A stretch of 5,207 nt of DNA from Ignavibacteriales bacterium (GTDB lineage: Bacteria; Bacteroidota; Ignavibacteria; Ignavibacteriales; Melioribacteraceae): the NCBI GenBank assembly GCA_020059785.1, contig JAGVBL010000367.1, positions 1-5,207 of the forward strand. The letters are read 5' to 3'. The notes beneath the pieces are model-generated. The model ran no database searches. It was not told where the DNA came from and was given only the letters and a program-made list of their open reading frames with translations. Of the stretch, positions 1 to 5,207 are shown piece by piece (position 1 is the first letter of the stretch; the number at the start of each line of letters is the position of its first letter). The position numbers and the translations under genes are program-made.

Positions 1-1
1 A

Positions 2-151
2 GTTCTTACCATTGTTGAAGGTGAAAGATATTTGATTGAAGAGCTGTTCAATAAAATAAAAATAGGTCCTCCTTACGCAGATGTCCGGAATGTTTCAATT
101 AAGTGGAGTACTCCCAAAAATGAGTTTAATACATTCGAGATAAAACATTGA
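2..151 (+). CDS. Acylphosphatase, C-terminal part (5' end outside window)
   Basis: An open frame enters from the left edge and ends at a TGA (149-151), giving the last 49 residues of a protein. Acylphosphatases are small cytoplasmic enzymes of about 90 residues with a ferredoxin-like fold that hydrolyse acyl phosphates to carboxylate and phosphate. The visible half matches the C-terminal half of that family. It has the VEGE segment (residues 5-8 of the visible part), a helix leading to IGPPYADV (21-28), then a strand with the aromatic-rich ending KWSTP...FNTFEIKH. The catalytic Arg and Asn lie in the N-terminal half, outside the window, so activity cannot be judged. Its stop overlaps the ispF start by 4 nt, which suggests co-transcription and coupled translation. 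The family call rests on the conserved GPP-A-V and F-x-x-FEI pattern and is fairly secure for so short a piece. Confidence 0.85.
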   Translation, partial: VLTIVEGERYLIEELFNKIKIGPPYADVRNVSIKWSTPKNEFNTFEIKH

Positions 152-639
152 ATAATCAAATTAGAATCGGGTTTGGATATGATGTTCACGAGCTTGCAGA
201 TAACCGTAAACTGATTATTGGAGGAGTTGAAGTTGAGTACAGTAAAGGTTTATCCGGTCATTCCGATGCCGATGTTCTGCTTCATGCCATTTGTGATGCT
301 TTATTAGGTGCATTAGCGCTGGGAGATATTGGCAAACATTTTCCGAATACCGATCCCAGATACAAAAATATTGATAGTAAAATCCTTCTTGAAAAAACTT
401 ACAGCTTAGTAAAAGATACAGGTTACATACTGGGTAATATCGATTCAACTATAGTTATACAGGAACCTAAAATGTCTCTTCACATTTCTTCGATGAGAAA
501 AGTAATTGCCGAGACTTTGAGTATTGGTGTAGAACAGATTTCAATAAAAGCAACTACTTCAGAAGGTCTTGGATTCGAAGGACGGAAAGAGGGCGTATCT
601 GCTTATGCAATTGTTCTTTTAAACAAGAAAGAAAATTAA
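148..639 (+). CDS. ispF: 2-C-methyl-D-erythritol 2,4-cyclodiphosphate synthase (IspF)
   Basis: IspF converts 4-diphosphocytidyl-2-C-methyl-D-erythritol 2-phosphate to the 2,4-cyclodiphosphate with loss of CMP. This is the fifth step of the cytoplasmic MEP isoprenoid pathway, carried out by a trimer. The 163-residue product is of normal length and aligns end to end with the family. Metal ligands corresponding to E. coli D8, H10 and H42 are visible as D12, H14 (GYDVH) and H46 (ADVLLH). H38 sits in GHSDAD, ALGDIGKHFP is at 57-66, QEPKM at 105-109, and the family signature KATTSEGLGFEGR at 134-146. The start is TTG, because no ATG precedes residue 109 and the N-terminal IGFGYD must be included. 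An in-frame stop at 127-129 limits upstream extension. The Shine-Dalgarno site is weak at best, so translation may depend on coupling to the overlapping acylphosphatase stop. The TAA at the 3' end shares its last A with the ATG of the next gene. Confidence 0.97.
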   Translation: MNNQIRIGFGYDVHELADNRKLIIGGVEVEYSKGLSGHSDADVLLHAICDALLGALALGDIGKHFPNTDPRYKNIDSKILLEKTYSLVKDTGYILGNIDSTIVIQEPKMSLHISSMRKVIAETLSIGVEQISIKATTSEGLGFEGRKEGVSAYAIVLLNKKEN

Positions 640-1274
640 TGCTCCAGGATATTCTTAATTTTATAAGTACGCTCGATCCGGCACTCATCTATTTAACCCT
701 CTTATTCTTTTCATTTATAGAAAATATTTTTCCACCTTCGCCAAGCGATGTTGTTGTTGTTATTGGGTCAACATTAATTGCAAAAACTGCTGTGGGATTT
801 ATTCCAATTCTTTTAATAACAAGTCTTGGAAGTGCTGCCGGATTTATTGTTATGTATTTTGTAGGAGAGTACTTTGGCGAAAAATTATTGAGAAAAGGGA
901 AATTAAAGTTTATTAAACAAGAGTCTCTTGAAAAAGCCGATATTTGGTTTAATAAGTATGGATATAAACTTATTCTTATAAATAGATTTATCCCGGGTAC
1001 CAGAGCAGTTATTAGTTTCTTTTCGGGCGTTCACCGTTTAAAACCATTACCCACTTTTTTTTATGCTGCTATAAGTTCATTTATATGGAATGCATTATTG
1101 ATTTGGATCGGAGTGCTGCTCGGTAAAAATGTTTCTCTCATCGACTATTATCTGAATACATACTCCAATATAATTCTAGTAATTACAGCTATTGTTGTAA
1201 TCTATCTTTTGTATAAATTTTGGAAAAGAAAAAAACGATCAAATGAAATCATTTCTTGCAAAATTCAGAGTTAA
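639..1274 (+). CDS. DedA/SNARE-associated family inner-membrane protein
   Basis: This 211-residue, multi-pass membrane protein belongs to the DedA family (PF09335), and its length is typical. Visible family features are ENIFPPSPSD at 28-37, which is the conserved acidic, proline-rich re-entrant segment. A glycine-rich helix with GEYFGEKLL follows around 75-84. The motif NRFIPGTR at 115-122 has two arginines (R116, R122) spaced as in YqjA (R130, R136). FIWN is at 148-151 before the last conserved helix, and a further C-terminal helix lies around 173-193. DedA proteins affect membrane homeostasis, and some members (UptA) transport undecaprenyl phosphate; the exact substrate cannot be read from sequence. 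The ATG overlaps the ispF TAA (TAATG), a typical coupling arrangement, with a purine-rich AAGAAAG upstream. The basic tail (KFWKRKKR, 193-200) suggests a cytoplasmic C-terminus. The last 32 nt overlap lnt in another frame. Confidence 0.93.
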   Translation: MLQDILNFISTLDPALIYLTLLFFSFIENIFPPSPSDVVVVIGSTLIAKTAVGFIPILLITSLGSAAGFIVMYFVGEYFGEKLLRKGKLKFIKQESLEKADIWFNKYGYKLILINRFIPGTRAVISFFSGVHRLKPLPTFFYAAISSFIWNALLIWIGVLLGKNVSLIDYYLNTYSNIILVITAIVVIYLLYKFWKRKKRSNEIISCKIQS

Positions 1275-2907
1275 AAAAACCCCTGAAGAAAAACGTATTT
1301 TAAGGAAAGAAAGATTGCTTGCAATATTCAGCGGATTTTTATTCGGGCTGGCGTTTCCTCCGCTGCCATTTCCTTATTTAATATTTGTTGCATTAATCCC
1401 TTATTTAATTATTGTAAGCAAAAGGGAAACATTGGCTGAAATTAACCGGATAACATATTTGACTTCGTTTGTATTTACTCTAACTACATTATACTGGGTA
1501 GGAAGCTGGACGAAAGAAGCTGATCCTTTTCTTATGATTTCCGGTGTATTGCTAATGTTTGTTAATCCGGCTGTTTATTTAATTCCATCAACACTTTATT
1601 ATTTTGCAAAAAAATTATTAAACCGGAAGATTGCATTTTTTCTTTTACCATTTTTCTGGGTCGCATTAGAATATGCATATAGTCTTACTGATTTAAGATT
1701 TCCATGGCTTACACTCGCCAATAGTCTTCCAAAATTTAATTTATTTATTCAGATTGCAGACATAATCGGTGCATATGGAATTTCATTACTTGTATTATAT
1801 ATCAATCTGTTTCTGTTTTTAGCATTAAGGGAATTTATTGATAACAGAAAATTCTCTTTGAAATTTCTTTTAATCGCATTAATAATTTTTCTTGTTCCAG
1901 TCATATATGGAGCAGTCAGGGTTAAAACATATAAAATGCCCGAAGAGAATGTTAAGGTTGGATTAATACAACCGAACTTAAATCCGTGGGATAAATGGCA
2001 AGCCGGTAATCTTGATGAGCAGCTTGATATGTATCTTGACCTTTCGCGTAAAGCCGTTAAGAAAAATGCTAAGATTATAATCTGGCCTGAATCGGCTCTT
2101 CCGGTTTATTTACTTGTTGGAAATTATTTTACACAGGTAAATCGGATACAAAATTTTGCTGATTCGAATGATGTATTTATAATGACAGGAATGCCCGATG
2201 CTAATTTCTTCTTCGATAAAAATGAAGCACCGCCGGATGCAAAGTATTCCAAAGCCATTAACATGTATTATGTTTCATATAACTCAATACTTTTATTTTC
2301 GCCACAGTCTTCCCAGGTTCAAAAATATGCAAAGATAAAACTTGTTCCGTTTGGCGAAAAAGTACCCTTTGTAGAACACTTGCCTTTCCTTGGCAATTTT
2401 ATCAAATGGCAAGTCGGAATTTCTAGCTGGAATGTAGGAACCAAACAGACTGTATTCGATTTTGTTGAAGGTATTCAATTAAAAGTGGGCGGCGTAATAT
2501 GTATTGAATCAATCTATCCCGATTTCGTTGCTGGATTTGTTAAGAATGGTGCTAATATTATAGCGGTGGTTACAAATGATAGCTGGTATGGATACTCAAG
2601 CGGACCGTTTCAGCATAAAGAAATTTCTGCACTAAGAGCAATTGAGAACCGCCGATTTGTAGTTCGTGCTGCTAATGGCGGTGTAAGCGCGATTATTGAT
2701 CCGCTCGGTAGAACTGTTATGCAAACAAAACTGTTTGAAAGAGACATTATTGTTGGTAACGCCGGTATTAATAACACGCTGACAATTTATTCGAAGTATC
2801 CTTTAGTTATTCCGCTGCTTTGCTCGTTAATTTCCTTGGTTGTGATAATCACTTATACGGTTAAAAAAATAATTTACAAGGGGAATAAAAAAAATGAAAC
2901 TAATTGA
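1243..2907 (+). CDS. lnt: Apolipoprotein N-acyltransferase (Lnt)
   Basis: Lnt is an inner-membrane enzyme that moves an acyl chain from a phospholipid to the N-terminal cysteine of diacylated apolipoprotein, completing triacylated lipoproteins. The 554 residues show a basic N-terminus, several hydrophobic helices between about 25 and 225, a periplasmic nitrilase-type domain (about 236-505) and a final helix (about 519-541). Catalytic residues are present: E283 in WPESALP, K364 eight residues before E372 of LVPFGE (as in E. coli K335/E343), and C420 in GVICIES. W448 of NDSWYG lies 28 residues after C420, exactly as in E. coli (C387/W415). RAIENRRFVVRAANGG at 465-480 is also typical. The ATG lies 32 nt inside the dedA-family gene, with GGAAAAG at 1222-1228 as a distant possible ribosome site. 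The N-terminal 20 residues are not conserved in the family, so the precise start is less certain than the identity. The final 14 nt overlap the aldolase gene. Confidence 0.97.
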   Translation: MKSFLAKFRVKKTPEEKRILRKERLLAIFSGFLFGLAFPPLPFPYLIFVALIPYLIIVSKRETLAEINRITYLTSFVFTLTTLYWVGSWTKEADPFLMISGVLLMFVNPAVYLIPSTLYYFAKKLLNRKIAFFLLPFFWVALEYAYSLTDLRFPWLTLANSLPKFNLFIQIADIIGAYGISLLVLYINLFLFLALREFIDNRKFSLKFLLIALIIFLVPVIYGAVRVKTYKMPEENVKVGLIQPNLNPWDKWQAGNLDEQLDMYLDLSRKAVKKNAKIIIWPESALPVYLLVGNYFTQVNRIQNFADSNDVFIMTGMPDANFFFDKNEAPPDAKYSKAINMYYVSYNSILLFSPQSSQVQKYAKIKLVPFGEKVPFVEHLPFLGNFIKWQVGISSWNVGTKQTVFDFVEGIQLKVGGVICIESIYPDFVAGFVKNGANIIAVVTNDSWYGYSSGPFQHKEISALRAIENRRFVVRAANGGVSAIIDPLGRTVMQTKLFERDIIVGNAGINNTLTIYSKYPLVIPLLCSLISLVVIITYTVKKIIYKGNKKNETN

Positions 2908-3925
2908 TTTAAGAAGCGACACTGTTACAAAACCCTCCGCTGGAATGCGCAAAGCAATGTATGATGCCGAAGTAGGGGATGATGTTTACAAAGAAGATCC
3001 AACTGTTAACAAACTGGAAGAATATGCTGCAGAATTACTCGGCAAGGAAGCAGCCCTTTTTGTGCCGACCGGTGTAATGGGTAATCAGATTTGTTTAAAT
3101 GTATTAACAAGTCCGGGTGATGAAGTTATATGCGAACGTCATGCTCATATATTTCAATATGAATCAGGTTCTCCGGCACGATTAAGCGGACTCCAATTAA
3201 GTCTGGTAGACGGAAATAAGAAAGGAATATTCACGCCGGATCAGGTGGAACCATTGATAAGACCAACAAGTGCATATTATATGGCACAAACACGCCTTAT
3301 CGAAATTGAAAATACCCACAATAGAGCCGGCGGAACAATTAACCCGATTGATAACATTAAAGCATTATCTCAGTTAGCAAGAAAATACAATTTATATATT
3401 CATCTTGATGGTGCCCGCATCTGGAATGCGTATGTTGAAACAGGAATTAAACCGGATGAATATGCTTCACATTTTGATTCTGTCTCATGTTGTTTATCAA
3501 AAGGATTGGGTGCGCCTATCGGTTCAATTATCGCCGGGAAAAAAGAATTTATCAAAGAAGCATTTGCTGTCCGTAAAGCGTGGGGCGGAGGAATGCGCCA
3601 GGTTGGTGTAATTGCATCTGCCGGTTTATATGCATTAAAGAATAATATAGAACGGTTAAAGGAAGATCATCAGAAAGCTAAATTACTTGCAGCCGGGTTG
3701 TCGGAAATTAAAAACCTATCAATCGATCTCGATCTTGTTGAAACGAATATTGTTATGTTTTCTCCCAATGGAATTTCTATAGAAGAATTTCAGTTAAAGT
3801 GCAAAGCTAACGGATTGTTACTTGGTACTGGTAAAGTAGGTGAAATTAGAGCAGTTACTCACATGGATGTTTCAGTTGATGATATTAAAGTAGCTACTGG
3901 TATTATAAAGAGTGTCCTTGCATGA
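2894..3925 (+). CDS. ltaE: Low-specificity L-threonine aldolase (PLP-dependent)
   Basis: The enzyme cleaves L-threonine or L-allo-threonine to glycine and acetaldehyde with pyridoxal phosphate, and is a cytoplasmic fold-type I tetramer. The 343 residues are the normal length. The family opening IDLRSDTVTKP is at 4-14, and GDDVYKEDPTVNKLE at 28-42. FVPTGVMGNQ (56-65) forms part of the cofactor site, and H83 in ERHAH stacks on PLP in homologues. HLDGAR (170-175) carries D172, which pairs with the pyridine nitrogen, and K203 in LSKGLGAPIG is the Schiff-base lysine. AWGGGMRQVGV (229-239) is also conserved. Substrate stereo-preference cannot be set from sequence alone. AAGGGG at 2878-2883, 10 nt before the ATG, is the clearest ribosome site in the operon. 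The gene begins 14 nt before the lnt stop. It has no obvious metabolic tie to the envelope genes before it. The assignment is secure for family and probable for specificity. Confidence 0.95.
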   Translation: MKLIDLRSDTVTKPSAGMRKAMYDAEVGDDVYKEDPTVNKLEEYAAELLGKEAALFVPTGVMGNQICLNVLTSPGDEVICERHAHIFQYESGSPARLSGLQLSLVDGNKKGIFTPDQVEPLIRPTSAYYMAQTRLIEIENTHNRAGGTINPIDNIKALSQLARKYNLYIHLDGARIWNAYVETGIKPDEYASHFDSVSCCLSKGLGAPIGSIIAGKKEFIKEAFAVRKAWGGGMRQVGVIASAGLYALKNNIERLKEDHQKAKLLAAGLSEIKNLSIDLDLVETNIVMFSPNGISIEEFQLKCKANGLLLGTGKVGEIRAVTHMDVSVDDIKVATGIIKSVLA

Positions 3926-3959
3926 TTGAGCATAAATAAGATCTATACTGAATACTTCT

Positions 3960-4043
3960 CTTGATCATGATCTTGCTCTTGCTCTTGCTCATGATCTTGC
4001 TCATGCTCATGCTCTTGCTCATGCTCTTGCTCTTAATCTTGAT
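3960..4043. repeat. Tandem hexanucleotide array, 14 units of consensus CWTGMT
   Basis: Fourteen contiguous 6-bp units run without indels across 84 bp. Reading left to right there are six CTTGCT, three CATGCT, two CATGAT, two CTTGAT and one CTTAAT. Variation is confined to the second base (A/T) and the fifth (A/C), apart from one G-to-A change in unit 13. Both end units carry A at position five, while most central units carry C. On the opposite strand the array reads AKCAWG (AGCAAG, AGCATG and variants). The 10-bp palindrome GATCATGATC lies at 3963-3972. The array fills most of the gap between the aldolase gene and the thioesterase gene and ends 18 nt before the ribosome binding site of the latter. 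Its function is unknown. It may be a drifting microsatellite, a protein-binding array or part of a 5' untranslated region. Confidence 0.95.
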
Positions 4044-4060
4044 TCGCGAAAATTAAAATC

Positions 4061-4066
4061 AGGTGA
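4061..4066 (+). promoter_or_regulatory. Shine-Dalgarno site of the thioesterase gene (decides the start)
   Basis: AGGTGA matches the anti-Shine-Dalgarno region and lies 8 nt before the ATG at 4075. A possible GTG start at 4063 falls inside this site and has no ribosome site of its own, so the ATG is preferred. Confidence 0.8.
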
Positions 4067-4074
4067 TAACTAAC

Positions 4075-4524
4075 ATGAACAAATCGCTGTTCAAGCATTC
4101 TATTCTGGAAACAGTCCGCTTTCACGAAGTAGATATACTTGGCGTATGTAATAACGCCGTCTATTTCAATTACTTTGAAGATGCACGTATAAAATATGTT
4201 CAGGACCTTAAAAAGAATTTTGCACTTAAGGAATTATTAGAAGGTAATTCATTTTTTATAATGGTTCATAATGAATGTGATTACATAGAACCGGCTTTTC
4301 TTGATGATGAGCTTAAAGTTTATACGCGTGTCAACTTCGTAAAAAATTCCAGCTTCGGATTTGAACACATAATTGAAAAAACTTCTTCAGGTAAAATGAT
4401 AGCAGAAGGAAGCGGGGTAGTTGTTCATATTGATAAAGTAACAAGACAATCATTACCGTTACCCGAAGAATTTTATAAAGCAGTCAACAATTTTGAAGAT
4501 AATGTAAATATTCTTAAAACATAA
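4075..4524 (+). CDS. Acyl-CoA thioesterase, 4-hydroxybenzoyl-CoA thioesterase (hotdog) family
   Basis: This is a 149-residue single-domain hotdog protein of the YbgC/FadM/4HBT type, predicted to be cytoplasmic and to hydrolyse acyl-CoA thioesters. The N-terminal family block is clear: VRFHEVDILGVCNNAVYF at 14-31, with D20 at the position of the catalytic aspartate in 4-hydroxybenzoyl-CoA thioesterase. NYFEDAR follows at 32-38, with E35 on the central helix. The later strands DELKVYTRVNFV, SFGFEHIIEK and GSGVVVHID complete the fold. In place of the common D-x-x-GVVYHANY pattern it has D-x-x-GVCNNAVY, so the substrate-pocket loop differs from classical YbgC and the substrate is open. It has its own strong ribosome site and follows a 149-nt gap, so it is probably a separate transcription unit from the upstream operon, though no convincing promoter is visible. 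Its TAA abuts the stop of the convergent membrane acyltransferase gene. Confidence 0.88.
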   Translation: MNKSLFKHSILETVRFHEVDILGVCNNAVYFNYFEDARIKYVQDLKKNFALKELLEGNSFFIMVHNECDYIEPAFLDDELKVYTRVNFVKNSSFGFEHIIEKTSSGKMIAEGSGVVVHIDKVTRQSLPLPEEFYKAVNNFEDNVNILKT

Positions 4525-4542
4525 TCACGCTAAAAAGAATAT
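4508..4542. terminator. Possible weak bidirectional terminator (AT-rich inverted repeat)
   Basis: ATATTCTT at 4508-4515 and AAGAATAT at 4535-4542 form a perfect 8-bp inverted repeat around a 19-nt loop that contains both convergent stop codons. The stem has a single G-C pair and no strong U-tract follows on either strand. It is at best a weak terminator and could be chance in AT-rich DNA. Confidence 0.25.
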
Positions 4543-5207
4543 AATCACACATACTGTAACAATAATTAAAACTCCCCTTGATATTATTACCGGATACTTT
4601 ACTTTTAACCAGCCCCATAATTTAGCGAGCAGAATCATTATTACTATAAGCAATACTGTTATTAATATTACTTCTAATGGACTAAGCGGGGTACCTAAAA
4701 AGTCAATTATACTTTTTCCATCCCAGAACTTTTTGTAAATAATTTTTAAGTGAAGCCAGTAAACCATAAGTGATTCTCTGCTTACATCAAGTATGAAAGA
4801 ATTATAATTTTCAAAGCGATTTATATAGAACCAGAAAAATCCAAGCAACATCATAAGTACTCCAACCCTTTGCATAAAGAATAACGGGTTGGGCTTTATT
4901 TCCACAATTGAATCCGGTAACAATACATTGAGCAATAATACTGTTCCGATGAAGAATCCTGCTCCATAATAGATTAAATGCTTAGAGAATTTCTCTTCAC
5001 CTATTTTATCCTTAAGCTCAATATACAATTTACCCAACAGTGCACCGGTAAGAATAAAAGCCAGCCATGGGAAAAGAGGAAAGAGCGAACCATGAATTCT
5101 ATTAAAGTAATTTGCAATACCCAGTGGAATAAATTCGGCAAAATCTGTCTTCCAGGCATAAGGCGAAAATGATAGAACAAAAATATCCAGTAAGAGAATT
5201 GTTAGAT
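4525..5207 (-). CDS. Membrane acyltransferase, DUF1624 / heparan-alpha-glucosaminide N-acetyltransferase-like, C-terminal part
   Basis: This frame is open from the right edge down to a TGA at 4527-4525, giving 226 visible residues without a start that must be used. A TTG at 5037 could be read as a start, but the conserved sequence continues upstream of it, so the gene is cut by the window. Members of this family are polytopic inner-membrane proteins that transfer acyl groups, often acetyl, to sugars or glycans. The recognisable block is HGSLFPLFPWLAFILTGALLG (visible residues 38-58), matching the family's FPLFPW...GallG helix. Further helices follow: around 77-96 (YYGAGFFIGTVLLLNVLLP), around 110-126 (GVLMMLLGFFWFYI), ESLMVYWLHLKIIY (about 144-157), a helix around 175-195, and a last hydrophobic segment at the C-terminus. 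The SLMVYWLH motif resembles the late conserved helix of membrane acyltransferases. The catalytic histidine region expected near the N-terminus is not visible. The substrate is unknown, and an OpgC/acyltransferase-3-like assignment is the main alternative. Confidence 0.75.
   Translation of the reverse strand, partial: LTILLLDIFVLSFSPYAWKTDFAEFIPLGIANYFNRIHGSLFPLFPWLAFILTGALLGKLYIELKDKIGEEKFSKHLIYYGAGFFIGTVLLLNVLLPDSIVEIKPNPLFFMQRVGVLMMLLGFFWFYINRFENYNSFILDVSRESLMVYWLHLKIIYKKFWDGKSIIDFLGTPLSPLEVILITVLLIVIMILLAKLWGWLKVKYPVIISRGVLIIVTVCVIIFFLA

Noticed and set aside
215..448. Reverse-strand open frame of 77 codons
   Set aside because: It lies entirely antisense to the well-conserved ispF and has no recognisable product.
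2293..2478. Reverse-strand open frame of 61 codons
   Set aside because: It is antisense to the catalytic domain of lnt and resembles no known family.
3405..3611. Forward open frame of 68 codons
   Set aside because: It is an out-of-frame shadow of the PLP-binding region of the threonine aldolase gene.
3926..3959. Promoter with a -10 TATACT at 3944-3949 upstream of the repeat array
   Set aside because: The -10 is good, but TTG-containing -35 candidates sit at 20-nt or 12-nt spacing, so support is too weak in AT-rich DNA.
3960..4043. CRISPR array
   Set aside because: The units are contiguous 6-mers without unique spacers of about 30 nt, and no cas gene is nearby.
4054..4059. TAAAAT as a -10 box directly before the thioesterase gene
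   Set aside because: No -35 lies at 16-18 nt, and transcription would begin at or inside the ribosome binding site.
4063..4074. GTG start adding four residues to the thioesterase
   Set aside because: The GTG is part of the AGGTGA ribosome site that serves the ATG at 4075.
4978..5172. Forward open frame of 64 codons
   Set aside because: It is antisense to the membrane acyltransferase, with low-complexity composition and no family resemblance.

Overview
The window is a compact stretch of bacterial chromosome, AT-rich by eye (roughly mid-30s % GC). A full-length apolipoprotein N-acyltransferase (Lnt) points to a Gram-negative, outer-membrane organism, and IspF shows it uses the MEP isoprenoid route. 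AT-rich codon use, tightly overlapping genes and mostly weak Shine-Dalgarno sites fit the Bacteroidota/Chlorobiota/Ignavibacteriota group. Ignavibacteria-like is my best guess, but it is an inference, not a proven placement.

Layout: positions 1-3925 hold five co-directional genes on the + strand that overlap end to start with no intergenic gap. They are the tail of an acylphosphatase (to 151), ispF (148-639), a DedA-family membrane protein (639-1274), lnt (1243-2907) and a low-specificity L-threonine aldolase (2894-3925). This looks like one operon. Positions 3926-4074 are the only real intergenic space. They contain an 84-bp array of 14 tandem hexamers (consensus CWTGMT), followed by a good ribosome binding site for a hotdog-fold thioesterase (4075-4524). 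A membrane-bound acyltransferase of the DUF1624 / heparan-alpha-glucosaminide N-acetyltransferase type then reads in from the right edge on the - strand (4525-5207, N-terminus outside the window). Its stop codon directly abuts the thioesterase stop codon.

How the genes may work together: IspF makes an isoprenoid precursor that ultimately feeds undecaprenyl phosphate. Some DedA proteins recycle undecaprenyl phosphate or move other lipids across the membrane. Lnt adds the third acyl chain to lipoproteins. An envelope-lipid theme for the operon core is therefore plausible, while acylphosphatase and threonine aldolase look like passengers. All recognisable proteins keep their key visible residues. 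I see no defence system, mobile element, RNA gene or CRISPR array. The least explained sequence is the hexamer array at 3960-4043.
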